Below are positions 54,920-64,000 of a stretch of DNA of 64,000 nt, in pieces. The notes beneath the pieces were generated by a model. It was given only the letters and a program-made list of their open reading frames with translations. It was not told where the DNA came from and ran no database searches. Positions within the stretch are counted from its first letter, which is position 1. Each line of letters begins with the position of its first letter. Source of the DNA: Saprospiraceae bacterium (GTDB taxonomy: Bacteria; Bacteroidota; Bacteroidia; Chitinophagales; Saprospiraceae); NCBI GenBank assembly GCA_016715465.1, contig JADKAA010000029.1, positions 2,666,001 to 2,730,000 on the forward strand, written 5' to 3'. The position numbers and the translations under genes were made by a program.

Positions 54920-56273
54920 AAGAGGGACATTGTTTTTCTTTATCCCGTTTGTTATGGCCGCAGCCATAGGCCTCTGGTCATGGAGAAAGAAAACTACTGC
55001 TTTGCCCGATGAAGTGAAAATAATTTTAGAATGGAACAGACTGGCACTTGACATTGAAACCGAAGTAGAAGGCATAGGCGTGCCTGTTGCCACCCGTTTT
55101 TATGGTTATTTTGGCCTTATTCCGGTATCCATCCAGTCAAATATAAAGGACAAAACGGAAGAAATACAAAAACTATTTCCAGAACTGGTTTTACCTTCGT
55201 CATCGTCACAGCAAAATATAGATTTTGTCCTGGCCTGTAACAAGGCGGCCAGACTTTTTATTTCAAGATACTACATTAACCTGCCATACAGATTGAATAA
55301 AAAAGCAGATGACCTGGAAACCGAATGGAATAAAAAACGCATGCACATCCAAAAAGGGGAAGATATGGAAGCTTCCAAAAGACTGGGCAGAGACATAGCC
55401 AATGCCGTGTACAACTGGTCAGCCACGGATGAGCAGGGACATCAGGCTTATCTGCACAATTTTGACCGCAGTTACATACCTCCTGTGGGCCCGGGAAAAT
55501 GGCAGCCGGACGAAGAACATCCCATGCCTGCCCTGCTTCCTCATTGGGGTAAGGTGCGCACCTTTGTCATTAAAAAAGAAAATTATCTCGCCAAACCATT
55601 ACCGGAATATACTACGGATCATAGTGCTCTTTATTATAGCCAGGCACTGGAATTATTCACCATCAGTTCACCGCTTTCTTATGAAAACAAATGGATTTCT
55701 GAATTCTGGAGTGATGATGTCAGAGGCTTAACTTTTACTCCCGGGGGCAGGTGGATTTCTATCCTTTGTCAGATAATTGAACAAAGAGAATCAAGTCTGG
55801 ACGTAACCGCGGAAGCATTTTTCAAAATCGGCATAGGCATGGCAGATGCGGTGGTGGCTTGCTGGAATTCCAAATACCACTATAATCTCGAAAGGCCGGA
55901 ATCTTTTATCCGTAAAAACATCCATGATGATTGGCGTTCCTTTCATCATTCACCCAACTTTCCTTCCTACCCATCCGGGCATTCTTCTCTTGGTGGGGTA
56001 AGTGCAACTATACTGGCAGCTATATTTGGAGATCAACTGGATTTCACAGACAACAGTCACGAAGGGCGAATCGAATTTCTGGGAAAACCAAGGCACTACA
56101 ATTCCTTTTCAGAAATTGCAGAGGAGAATGCCTATTCCAGAATTCCACTGGGTGTGCATTATCGAATGGACTGTCAGGAGGGACTTCGGTTGGGTACGGA
56201 AATCGGAAAAAAAATTAACACGATTAAAATCTCGAAATCGCCGAAGATCAATCAGGCTATTTCCGGAATTTAA
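54906..56273 (+). CDS. Second vanadium haloperoxidase/PAP2 family protein
   Basis: A 455-residue paralogue of the protein at 51176. N-terminal membrane anchor (TLFFFIPFVMAAAIGLWSW). Motifs are K-x6-RP in SKYHYNLERP, PSGH in PSYPSGHSSL, and SRIPLGVHYRMD; all catalytic positions are present. Shared blocks also include YIPPVGPGKWQPDEE and HWGKVRTF. Co-transcribed with the two-component genes. Its stop overlaps that of the convergent deoC. Confidence 0.88.
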   Translation: MKKFKRGTLFFFIPFVMAAAIGLWSWRKKTTALPDEVKIILEWNRLALDIETEVEGIGVPVATRFYGYFGLIPVSIQSNIKDKTEEIQKLFPELVLPSSSSQQNIDFVLACNKAARLFISRYYINLPYRLNKKADDLETEWNKKRMHIQKGEDMEASKRLGRDIANAVYNWSATDEQGHQAYLHNFDRSYIPPVGPGKWQPDEEHPMPALLPHWGKVRTFVIKKENYLAKPLPEYTTDHSALYYSQALELFTISSPLSYENKWISEFWSDDVRGLTFTPGGRWISILCQIIEQRESSLDVTAEAFFKIGIGMADAVVACWNSKYHYNLERPESFIRKNIHDDWRSFHHSPNFPSYPSGHSSLGGVSATILAAIFGDQLDFTDNSHEGRIEFLGKPRHYNSFSEIAEENAYSRIPLGVHYRMDCQEGLRLGTEIGKKINTIKISKSPKINQAISGI

Positions 56274-56944
56274 ATTTGATTATTGGTTGATGGGGCTTCT
56301 GTCACAATGCGAATTCCCGAAGATGTGCCTAGCCTGTCAGCGCCAGCCTCAATAAAATTCATTGCAGTCTCGTAATCAACAATGCCCCCGGATGCCTTTA
56401 TTTTTGCAGCATCGCCCACATGGGATCTCATCATTTTTACCACATCCAGGTCGGCACCTTTGGGAGCAAAACCCGTTGAAGTTTTTAGAAAATCGACACC
56501 GTGCGTTACACAAATGTCGCACAACTTCAGGATCTCTGTCGTGTCAAGATATGCGGTTTCAAATATCAGCTTAAACACCTTGTTTTGTGGCTTAAGCAGC
56601 GTAACAATTAATTTTATTTCGGCCTCGACATCGGTCCAGGCGCCGCTCTTGATTTTGGAGACATTTACCACCACATCAAATTCATCCACACCAGCTTTCA
56701 GCATTGAGCTAATTTCACAAAGCTTGGTTGCCGTATCATTGTAACCCAGGGGGAAGCCAATTACGGTACATAACAATACATCTGTATCCGCAAGGAATTT
56801 TTTTGCCTCAACTGCATGCGATGGCGGAATGCATACTGACTTAAACCCGTATTCCACAGCTTCCCGGCAAATACGCTTTATATCCTCTGAAGTACAGATG
56901 GGTTTAAGAAGGGTGTGATCGATGTATTTCGACAGATTTGTCAT
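56270..56944 (-). CDS. deoC: Deoxyribose-phosphate aldolase
   Basis: A 224-residue TIM-barrel aldolase: YIDHTLLKPICTSEDI, the Lys of VVVNVSKIKSG, FKLIFETAYL, Schiff-base Lys in VDFLKTSTGF and IKASGGI. It cleaves 2-deoxyribose 5-phosphate to glyceraldehyde 3-phosphate and acetaldehyde. It overlaps secA by 4 bp, an uncommon pairing that implies co-transcription. Confidence 0.93.
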   Translation of the reverse strand: MTNLSKYIDHTLLKPICTSEDIKRICREAVEYGFKSVCIPPSHAVEAKKFLADTDVLLCTVIGFPLGYNDTATKLCEISSMLKAGVDEFDVVVNVSKIKSGAWTDVEAEIKLIVTLLKPQNKVFKLIFETAYLDTTEILKLCDICVTHGVDFLKTSTGFAPKGADLDVVKMMRSHVGDAAKIKASGGIVDYETAMNFIEAGADRLGTSSGIRIVTEAPSTNNQI

Positions 56945-59900
56945 TTACCGTGGCAGTGTTTATATTTTTTACCGCTTCCACAAGGACAGAGGTCATTTCT
57001 GCCAACCTTGTCTTCAGAGCGGATAAAAGTTTCAATTTTACTTTCTATCGATCTGCCTGCATTTTCAGCTGCAGCCTTCCTGGCCTCTTCTTCCTTATTT
57101 GTTTTAATCTTGGTGAGGTCGGTTTTTATTTCACGGGCTTCGCGTACATTTTCATTCTGTACCGCAAGTTTACCGCGCATCAGGTAGGACACCACTTCCA
57201 TGTTGACAGAATAGATGAGTTCCTCGAAAAGCCGATAAGCCTCCATTTTGTATATTACCAGAGGATCTTTTTGTTCAAACGTGGCAGCCTGGACGGAATC
57301 TTTGAGTTCGTCCATCGAACGCAGGTGTTCTTTCCAGTTGTCATCAATGAGAGAGAGGGCTACGGCTTGTTCTATATCCGAAGAGATGCTTGCCCCTTCG
57401 GAATCAACGGCCTTTTTAAGATCGGCTGTAAGCTGGAGTGGGTGGCCGGTTCCATCCTCGATGGGCAAAAGTATGCGCTTGTATTGGTGTCCCTGATTTT
57501 CGAACACATTTTTTATTACAGGCATAAGCAGGCTTCTGAAATGACTTTTCTTTTGCTCATACACCTCAAAGACAAAGGACCTGAATTTGTCCACTACTAC
57601 CTGCGCAGAATTGCTTCTGAAGAAGGGTTCGTCCATATCCGGATCCAGACTGAGGGTGGAAAGACAATCGTTGATAAAACCTTCGTAATCGTTGGCATTT
57701 TTGTATTTCATCACCATGGACTCGGTAAGTGATTCAAACATATTGAAGATATCTACCGAAAGCCGTGTGCCCTCGAGAGCGTGGTTTCTTTTGCGGTAGA
57801 TGGCTTCCCTTTGGATGTTCATGACGTCGTCATATTCCAGCAATCGTTTCCTGATACCAAAATTGTTTTCTTCCACCTTCTTCTGAGCCCTTTCGATGGA
57901 TTTGGTGATCATGCTGTGCTGGATTACCTCACCATCTTTATGACCCATTCGGTCCATGACACCGGCGATACGGTCGCTTTGGAACATACGCATCAGGTTG
58001 TCTTCCAAAGAGACATAAAACTGTGACGTACCCGGGTCGCCTTGTCTTCCGGCCCTACCCCTCAACTGGCGGTCAACCCTTCGCGAATCGTGTCTTTCGG
58101 TAGCGATGATGGCCAAACCTCCAGCCTGACGGACTTCTTCCGTGATCTTAATGTCTGTACCCCTACCTGCCATGTTGGTGGCAATCGTTACCCTGCCTGG
58201 TTTACCGGCTTCAGCCACGATTTCTGCTTCACGTTGGTGTTGTTTGGCATTGAGTACATTGTGTGCAATGCCGCGCAGGTCGAGCATCTTACTCAGCTTT
58301 TCTGAAATATCAACCGATGTTGTACCTACGAGCACCGGCCTTCCTGCCTTCGTGAGTCTTTCGATCTCTTCGATGACGGCATTGAATTTTTCGCGTGTTG
58401 TTTTGTACACCAGGTCTTCTTCATCTTTGCGGATGATGGGCCTGTTGGTAGGAATGACCACTACATCGAGTTTGTAAATCTGCCAGAGCTCCTGAGCTTC
58501 GGTTTCCGCCGTTCCCGTCATACCACAGAGTTTGTGGAACATTCGGAAGTAGTTTTGCAAAGTAATGGTTGCATAGGTCTGGGTAATGTTACCAATGTCC
58601 ACATTTTCCTTCGCTTCCAAAGCCTGGTGTAGTCCGTCGCTATATCGTCTTCCTTCCATCATACGCCCGGTCTGTTCATCGACGATCTTTACCTCACCGT
58701 TGATCACCACATATTCCTGATCCTTTTCAAATAAGGTATAGGCCTTGAGTAATTGTGATACGGAGTGCAGACGTCGGGACTTGGTGCTAAAGTCAGAAAT
58801 AAGGGTTTGTTTTTCTGCAACGAGTTTGATGTTTTCACTTTTTTCCGGTCGGTTATCACCTGCATTTCGCTTGTGATATCGGGCATAAGGAAAAAGTTTT
58901 CGTCATTTTCTCCCTTGGATAAATATTCAATGCCCTTGGCTGTGAGTTCTACCGACTTGTTTTTTTCATCGATGACAAAATAAAGCGGTCTGTCTGCAAT
59001 GGGCATGTGTTTATTCTGTTCCTGCATGTAGAAATTCTCTGCTTTCTGGAACATTACTTTTACCCCTTCTTCACTTAAGAATTTGATGAGGGGTCTGTAT
59101 TTGGGTAGCGCCCTGTGCGCCCTGAGCACGGCCAGACCGGCTTCTCCTTCATTGTAGCCTGTCTTGCCCTGGCCAAATAGTTTTCGTGCCTCAGCCAGAT
59201 ATTCCGTAGCCAGTTTGCGTTGTGCATTTACGAGCGACTCTACCTTTGGGTTGAGGTCGTTGTATTCCTGTTCGTCGGCGCCTTCCGGCACGGGTCCTGA
59301 AATGATGAGCGGAGTTCTGGCATCATCGATCAGAACGGAGTCCACCTCATCCACCATGCCAAAATGATGTTTGCGCTGCACTTTTTCTTCTTCGGACCGC
59401 ACCATGTTGTCCCTCAGGTAATCAAAACCAAATTCGTTGTTGGTACCGTAGGTGATGTCACAATTGTAGGCCGCAATTCTTTGGGCAGAATGGGGTCTGT
59501 AATTGTCGATGCAGTCAATGGTGAGAAAGAGGAACTCAAAAATGGGTCCTACCCATTCACTATCCCTGCGTGCCAAGTAGTCGTTGACCGTTACCACGTG
59601 TACACCGAGCCCGGAAAGGCCGTTGAGGTAAGCCGGCAGGGTAGCCACCAGGGTTTTACCTTCACCCGTGGCCATTTCCGCAATTTTACCGTCATGCAGT
59701 ACCATACCACCGATGAGTTGCACATCGTAATGTACCATGTTCCAGGTTATTTCTCCACCGGCGGCAGTCCAGCTGTTTTTCCAATTGGCCACACCACCCT
59801 CGATGGTGATGTAACTTTTTCTGGCCGCCAGGTTGCGGTCGTGTTGGGTAGCGGTAACTGGAAGTTCTGTATTATGGCTGAAACGCCTTGCGGTTTCTTT

Positions 59901-60239
59901 CACCGTGGCAAATGCTTCGGGGAGTAATGACCTGAGGATTTCTTCAAGATGGTTGTCACGTTCCTTGCCGAGTTCGTCCATTTGATCGTAAAGTTGTTCT
60001 TTTGCCATAAGATCCTCTTCTAAATTGGCTTGTTGCCTTATCCTTTCAATGTCGGCGTCAATGCCCTGAAGGTGAGCCTTAATGCGCTGCCTGAAAAGAA
60101 GGGTATTGTTTCTCAGTTCGTCGTTGGACAAACTTTTATATTGTTCTGCAAACACATTTATCTTATCTACTATCGGCCGGTATCCTTCTACGTCTCTGTC
60201 GTGTTTGGTTCCGAATATTTTTTTAATAAAATCGAACAT
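56941..60239 (-). CDS. secA: Preprotein translocase ATPase SecA, frameshifted
   Basis: SecA motor of Bacteroidota length (about 1,100 residues). Start ATG 60239 (MFDFIKKIFGTKHDRD). Walker A MATGEGKTLVATL, FGMVDEVDSVLIDDARTPLI, the nucleotide-binding GTDIKITEEV region, and a C-terminal zinc motif DLCPCGSGKKYKHCHGK. A one-base shift near 58847 (expected one extra G on the plus strand in CCGGTC) splits it into 60239-58704 and 58710-56941 frames. With that base the join reads ITDPEKSENIKLVAEKQT. SecA is essential, so a sequence error is likely. It moves exported proteins through SecYEG. Confidence 0.95.
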
Positions 60240-60765
60240 GGTAATGTAATATTTAATTGGTGGGACGATTCCCCCGGGCATTCCTGACAACCGGCTGGTG
60301 AAACAACCGGATGCCAAAGATAAAAAAAACCCGACCAAAAAGGCACTCCAATATCATTCCACATTAAAATTCACATCCACTGGACCTTGGCTTGACAGAT
60401 GTCCATTTAGACGCTATTTTACTTCTTTCATAATTTAATATTGAAATAATTAAAAGAGTAGAAATATAATTATATAATTAATTGATTTTTTGCATAAAAA
60501 TTATTTGCTTGATCTGTTCACCAGAAAATCATCTACTGACATTATGTCATTTTAATAACCCGATTGGTCCAAACCACGGCTGAATTTTATAAACTGATAA
60601 TATTTAGAAAAAAATTAGGGATAAGTTCATTCTGGAGCCAATTGTCAATCAGATAATTAAAAAATGGAGTAATAAAGTGGTTCCCAGACACGGTGAATTG
60701 TATTATTTTTATGCGCAATTACATATCAAAGACACTGCCTGTGTCCGGGCTTTAAATATAAGGAG
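60240..60765. other. 526-bp gap between secA and the FAH-family gene
   Basis: Holds the secA promoter box at 60315-60322 and a leader with a direct repeat CCGGTTGT (minus strand, about 60286-60312). The rest is very AT-rich with no coding frame. Near the right end, GACAC-TGCCT-GTGTC at 60731-60745 forms a small stem just before the FAH-family gene. Confidence 0.35.
60315..60322 (-). promoter_or_regulatory. Candidate -7 box for secA
   Basis: The minus strand reads TATCTTTG, a full TAnnTTTG match, 75 nt upstream of the ATG at 60239. Confidence 0.5.
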
Positions 60766-61377
60766 ATGAAAATTATTTGCATTGGAAGAAATTATGTTGA
60801 CCACGCGCACGAGCTCAACAATCCGGTACCCAAAAGTCCGTTGATATTTATGAAGCCTTCTACGGCCATGCTTATGGACGGCAAGCCCTTTTATCACCCG
60901 GAATTTAGCCAAAACATCCACCATGAGATCGAGTTGGTGCTGAAAATCCGTAAAAACGGAAAACACATTCACCCAAAATTCGCTTCAGACTATTATGACG
61001 AAATCGGTCTGGGCATAGATTTTACCGCAAGGGATATTCAGGATCAACTTAAAGAAAAGGGTCAGCCCTGGGAAATGGCAAAAGCTTTTGATCACAGTGC
61101 GGTGGTGGGTGGCTTTGTTCCCAAACCCCAATTGGGGGATGTAACAAATCTGGAATTTTCCCTTTTAAAAAACGATGTTGAAGTGCAGCGGGGCAACTCG
61201 CGTGATCTCATTTTCTCATTTGATTACCTGGTAGAATATATATCCAAATTTTTCACCCTGCAAATCGGAGATCTCATCTATACGGGCACACCGGCCGGTG
61301 TCGGCCCGGTAAAACAAGGGGATAAGCTGGTGGGATTAATTGGTGAATTGCCGCTTTTGGAATGCGAAATCAAGTGA
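60766..61377 (+). CDS. Fumarylacetoacetate hydrolase family protein
   Basis: A 203-residue FAH-fold enzyme: CIGRNYVDHAHEL, FMKPSTAML, metal ligands in HHEIELVLKI, GIDFTARDIQ, and GDLIYTGTPAGVGPV. Short single-domain members of this kind are often acylpyruvate hydrolases or oxaloacetate decarboxylases. AAGGAG lies just before the ATG. Exact substrate unknown. Confidence 0.88.
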   Translation: MKIICIGRNYVDHAHELNNPVPKSPLIFMKPSTAMLMDGKPFYHPEFSQNIHHEIELVLKIRKNGKHIHPKFASDYYDEIGLGIDFTARDIQDQLKEKGQPWEMAKAFDHSAVVGGFVPKPQLGDVTNLEFSLLKNDVEVQRGNSRDLIFSFDYLVEYISKFFTLQIGDLIYTGTPAGVGPVKQGDKLVGLIGELPLLECEIK

Positions 61378-61403
61378 CTTAGGAGTTAGGAATTAGGAAT
61401 TGT
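61378..61403 (+). repeat. Copy of the TAGGAATT dispersed repeat
   Basis: TTAGGAGTTAGGAATT and following bases immediately after the FAH-family stop are nearly the same as the left arm of the inverted repeat at 18984-19069. Only one arm is present here. Confidence 0.6.
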
Positions 61404-61413
61404 GAGGGGACGA

Positions 61414-62678
61414 ATATTCAGCGGCTTCTGCGTTAAGAAATATTTGGGGAAAGGCAGGATCTTTTTTAATAGGAGAAGTACGAAAGAAACAGAGATATTC
61501 AGCGAATTCTGCGGGAAACAAGTAGATTTCTGATTTCTGAGGGCTGAATGCTGAATGAGCAAAAAAGTTAAATCAAATATTCAGCGGCTTCTGCGTTAAG
61601 AAATATTTGGGGAAAGGCAGGATCTTTTTAATAGGAGAAGCGAAAGAAACAGAGATATTCAGCGAATTCTGCGGGAAACAAGTAGATTTCTGATTTCTGA
61701 GGGCTGAATGCTGAATGAGCAAAAAAGTTAAATCAAATATTCAGCGGCTTCTGCGTTAAGAAATATTTGGGGAAAGGCAGGATCTTTTTTAATAGGAGAA
61801 GTACGAAAGAAACAGAGATATTCAGCGAATTCTGCGGGAAACAAGTAGATTTCTGATTTCTGAGGGCTGAATGCTGAATGAGCAAAAAGTTAAATCAAAT
61901 ATTCAGCGGCTTCTGCGTTAAGAAATATTTGGGGAAAGCCAGGATCTTTTTTAATAGGAGAAGTACGAAAGAAACAGAGATATTCAGCGAATTCTGCGGG
62001 AAACAAGTAGATTTCTGATTTCTGAGGGCTGAATGCTGAATGAGCAAAAAGTTAAATCAAATATTCAGCGGCTTCTGCGTTAAGAAATATTTGGGGAAAG
62101 GCAGGATCTTTTTTAATAAGAGAAGTACTAAAGGAACAGAGATATTCAGCGAATTCTGCGGGAAACAAGTAGATTTCTGATTTCTGAGGGCTGAATGCTG
62201 AATGGGCAAAAAAGTTAAATCAAATATTCAGCGGCTTCTGCGTTAAGAAATAATTGGGGAAAGGCAGAATCTTTTTTAATAAGAGAAGTACTAAAGGAAC
62301 AGAGATATTCAGCGAATTCTGCGGGAAACAAGTAGATTTCTGATTTCTGAGGGCTGAATGCTGAATGGGCAAAAAAGTTAAATCAAATATTCAGCGGCTT
62401 CTGCGTTAAGAAATAATTGGGGAAAGGCAGAATCTTTTTTAATAAGAGAAGTACTAAAGGAACAGAGATATTCAGCGAATTCTGCGGGAAACAAGTAGAT
62501 TTCTGATTTCTGAGGGCTGAATGCTGAATGGGCAAAAAAGTTAAATCAAATATTCAGCGGCTTCTGCGTTAAGAAATAATTGGGGAAAGGCAGAATCTTT
62601 TTTAATAAGAGAAGTACTAAAGGAACAGAGATATTCAGCGAATTCTGCGGGAAACAGGTGGGCTGCTGAATGGGCAAA
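61414..62678. repeat. Tandem array, eight copies of a ~162-bp unit
   Basis: Unit starts (ATATTCAGCGGCTTC) lie at 61414, 61577, 61737, 61899, 62061, 62224, 62387 and 62550; lengths are 160-163 bp. The last unit has an internal deletion of about 45 bp. Each unit has two halves that both begin ATATTCAGCG and TTCTGCG, and includes TTCAGC and GCTGAA stems. Copies 1-4 and 5-8 form two subtypes (GAATGAGC versus GAATGGGC). The unit length is not a multiple of three and no frame stays open, so it is non-coding. Confidence 0.95.
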
Positions 62679-63040
62679 TGCATTCTTAGCACAACAAGAA
62701 ATTCAAATCGATTCTTCCAAATTACGCGACCTGTCTAAATGGCGCAGCCAGGTAGATTTTCGCAGCACAAAAACCCATAATATCTGAAATGGGCTTGATT
62801 CTGTTTTGTTTCTAATATTAATAGCGGCGTCTTTTTGGATGAAGGGCACAAATTCTACAGGTTTGATGCAAAAATTATGTTTTGTTTAGACTATGAAAAA
62901 CTAAACTTCATTTCTTATTATTTGACCCTGCTTAATATAATTCTTTTTGGCAAAGAAAATATGGCCTTTCACAAAATCTAATACGAAAGCATCCGGCTAA
63001 ATGTCATTATTACACTATCTTTGGCGCAAAACTAAGGACA
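62679..63040. other. Gap between tandem array and pyruvate kinase
   Basis: No coding frame, RNA gene or strong hairpin was recognised in 362 bp. The right end carries the pyruvate kinase promoter box at 63016-63023. Confidence 0.3.
63016..63023 (+). promoter_or_regulatory. -7 box for pyruvate kinase
   Basis: TATCTTTG matches TAnnTTTG, 17 nt before the GTG at 63041, giving a leader of about 10 nt. Confidence 0.55.
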
Positions 63041-64000
63041 GTGCCAAACAGACTTAAAAACGTATATCAAAAAACAAAAATTGTCGCTACCGTAGGTCCG
63101 GCTTGCAGTACAGATCCCGGACTTGTGGCGCTGGTAAATGCCGGGGTGGATGTATTCAGACTCAACTTTTCGCATGGCAGTCATGCAGAACATCAGGAGG
63201 TAATCGACCACATCATTTCCATCAACACACGCAATAAGGTACACATCGGCATTTTGGCAGATCTTCAGGGACCCAAGCTAAGGGTAGGAAAGATGGAAAA
63301 TGGAAGCATCGACATCGTACCCGGGGACATCCTTACCTTTACCAATGAAGAGTGCATTGGCACCAAAGAAAAGATTTACATGTCCTACGACCAATTTGCA
63401 GAGGACGTAAATTTGGGAGAAAAAATTCTGGTTGACGATGGCAAGATCGTGCTCGAAGTAGTATCAACTAATAAAAAAGACGAAGTAAAACTCAAGGTGC
63501 TCTATGGCTTTACCCTTTCCTCCAACAAGGGTGTCAACCTTCCTGATACGCAGGTTTCTTTGCCTTGTCTGACAGAAAAAGACCTCAGGGATCTTGATTA
63601 TGTGCTTACCCAACCCGTGAACTGGATTGCCCTCAGTTTTGTGCGCAAAGCTTCTGACATCGTTGACCTCAAGCAACGCATTGCCGCCAAAGGCCACCAC
63701 GCGAAGGTGATTGCCAAGATAGAAAAACCGGAGGCCATTAAAAACATCAAAGAAATCGTGGAAGTCACCGACGCCATCATGATTGCCAGGGGAGATCTCG
63801 GGGTAGAAATGCCCATCGAATTGATTCCCACGACCCAAAAGCACATCATAGGGCTTTGCCAGGAACAGGCAAAACCCGTGATTGTAGCAACCCAGATGAT
63901 GGAAAGTATGATCACCAATCCAAGTCCAACCCGTGCGGAGGTGACCGACGTAGCCAATGCCGTGCTCGATGGTGCAGATGCTGTAATGCTCAGCGGGGAG
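63041..64000 (+). CDS. pyk: Pyruvate kinase (5' part)
   Basis: The frame is open from GTG 63041 to the right edge (320 codons). KTKIVATVGPACSTDPGLVAL, VFRLNFSHGSHAEH, ILADLQGPKLRVG, the catalytic IAKIEKPEAIKNI, IMIARGDLGVEMPIE and VATQMMESMITNPSPTRAEV are signature blocks. It makes pyruvate and ATP from phosphoenolpyruvate, the last step of glycolysis. No ATG is near; GTG follows AAGGA. The allosteric C-terminal domain is outside the window. Confidence 0.96.
   Translation, partial: MPNRLKNVYQKTKIVATVGPACSTDPGLVALVNAGVDVFRLNFSHGSHAEHQEVIDHIISINTRNKVHIGILADLQGPKLRVGKMENGSIDIVPGDILTFTNEECIGTKEKIYMSYDQFAEDVNLGEKILVDDGKIVLEVVSTNKKDEVKLKVLYGFTLSSNKGVNLPDTQVSLPCLTEKDLRDLDYVLTQPVNWIALSFVRKASDIVDLKQRIAAKGHHAKVIAKIEKPEAIKNIKEIVEVTDAIMIARGDLGVEMPIELIPTTQKHIIGLCQEQAKPVIVATQMMESMITNPSPTRAEVTDVANAVLDGADAVMLSGE

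Noticed and set aside
58704..60338. Two separate SecA proteins, or a SecA start at 60338
   Set aside because: The two frames join into one normal SecA with one added base, and the 60338 start adds residues upstream of the conserved MFDFIKK start and across the promoter box.
61414..62678. CRISPR array
   Set aside because: Units are about 162 bp and almost identical throughout, with no short repeats separated by unique spacers and no cas genes.

Overview
The window looks like a chromosome segment of a Bacteroidota bacterium, most likely of the Saprospiria/Saprospiraceae type. Supporting signs are type IX secretion (T9SS) C-terminal sorting domains on PKD-domain proteins, a propeller/Y_Y_Y sensor kinase with a LytTR regulator, the DUF4271-hemD pair, SecA of about 1,100 residues, TTG/GTG starts and repeated TAnnTTTG-type -7 promoter boxes. 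No rRNA, tRNA, CRISPR array or prophage was seen. The family placement is inference from gene content, not from a marker-gene comparison.

Layout. 1-10 kb: edge of a VIT-domain protein, a secreted transglutaminase/TPR protein, a LytS/LytTR-type system, two small exported proteins, and a HipA-like kinase / DUF3037 / SWIM zinc-finger operon. 11-25 kb: housekeeping genes (recA, gyrB, hemD, a two-component pair, aroB, SAM hydrolase, phoH, osmC, aroA, ROK kinase) plus a MerC-like protein behind a perfect 19-bp Zur/Fur-style palindrome. 25-28 kb: an ABC exporter with a His-rich loop and two CFFCG-motif periplasmic proteins, a probable metal-handling operon. 28-37 kb: a repeat-rich gap, a Crp/Fnr regulator, nadB, then an AT-rich cassette of two T9SS cargo genes. 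The first cargo gene is broken by two in-frame stops and carries an 11-unit 7-bp repeat in its 5' end. The cassette is bracketed by two copies of a 63-bp sorting-domain end. 37-43 kb: glycosyltransferase, MFP adaptor and TolC without a pump, pdeM, an M43 metalloprotease lipoprotein, and dinB. 43.8-47.1 kb: an AT-rich island of small lipoproteins interleaved with orphan C-terminal coding fragments, ending at a RAYT transposase with a perfect 46-bp palindrome inside its coding sequence. 47-60 kb: dprA, a TMTC-like membrane protein, a 3-methyladenine glycosylase, two vanadium-haloperoxidase/PAP2 proteins around a dedicated two-component system, deoC and secA. 60-64 kb: an FAH-family hydrolase, an eight-copy array of a ~162-bp repeat, and the start of pyruvate kinase.

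Several genes (aroA, secA, two small lipoproteins) carry one-base indels, three of the four in homopolymer runs, and osmC has an in-frame TGA. Because secA is essential, at least some are probably sequence errors, so every lesion in this window should be checked against reads before being given a biological meaning.

The most interesting places for follow-up are the heptamer-repeat T9SS cargo locus with its flanking sorting-domain duplications, the orphan toxin-tip/immunity-like lipoprotein island beside the RAYT, and the ~162-bp tandem array. All functional claims rest on motif recognition by eye; no database search was run.
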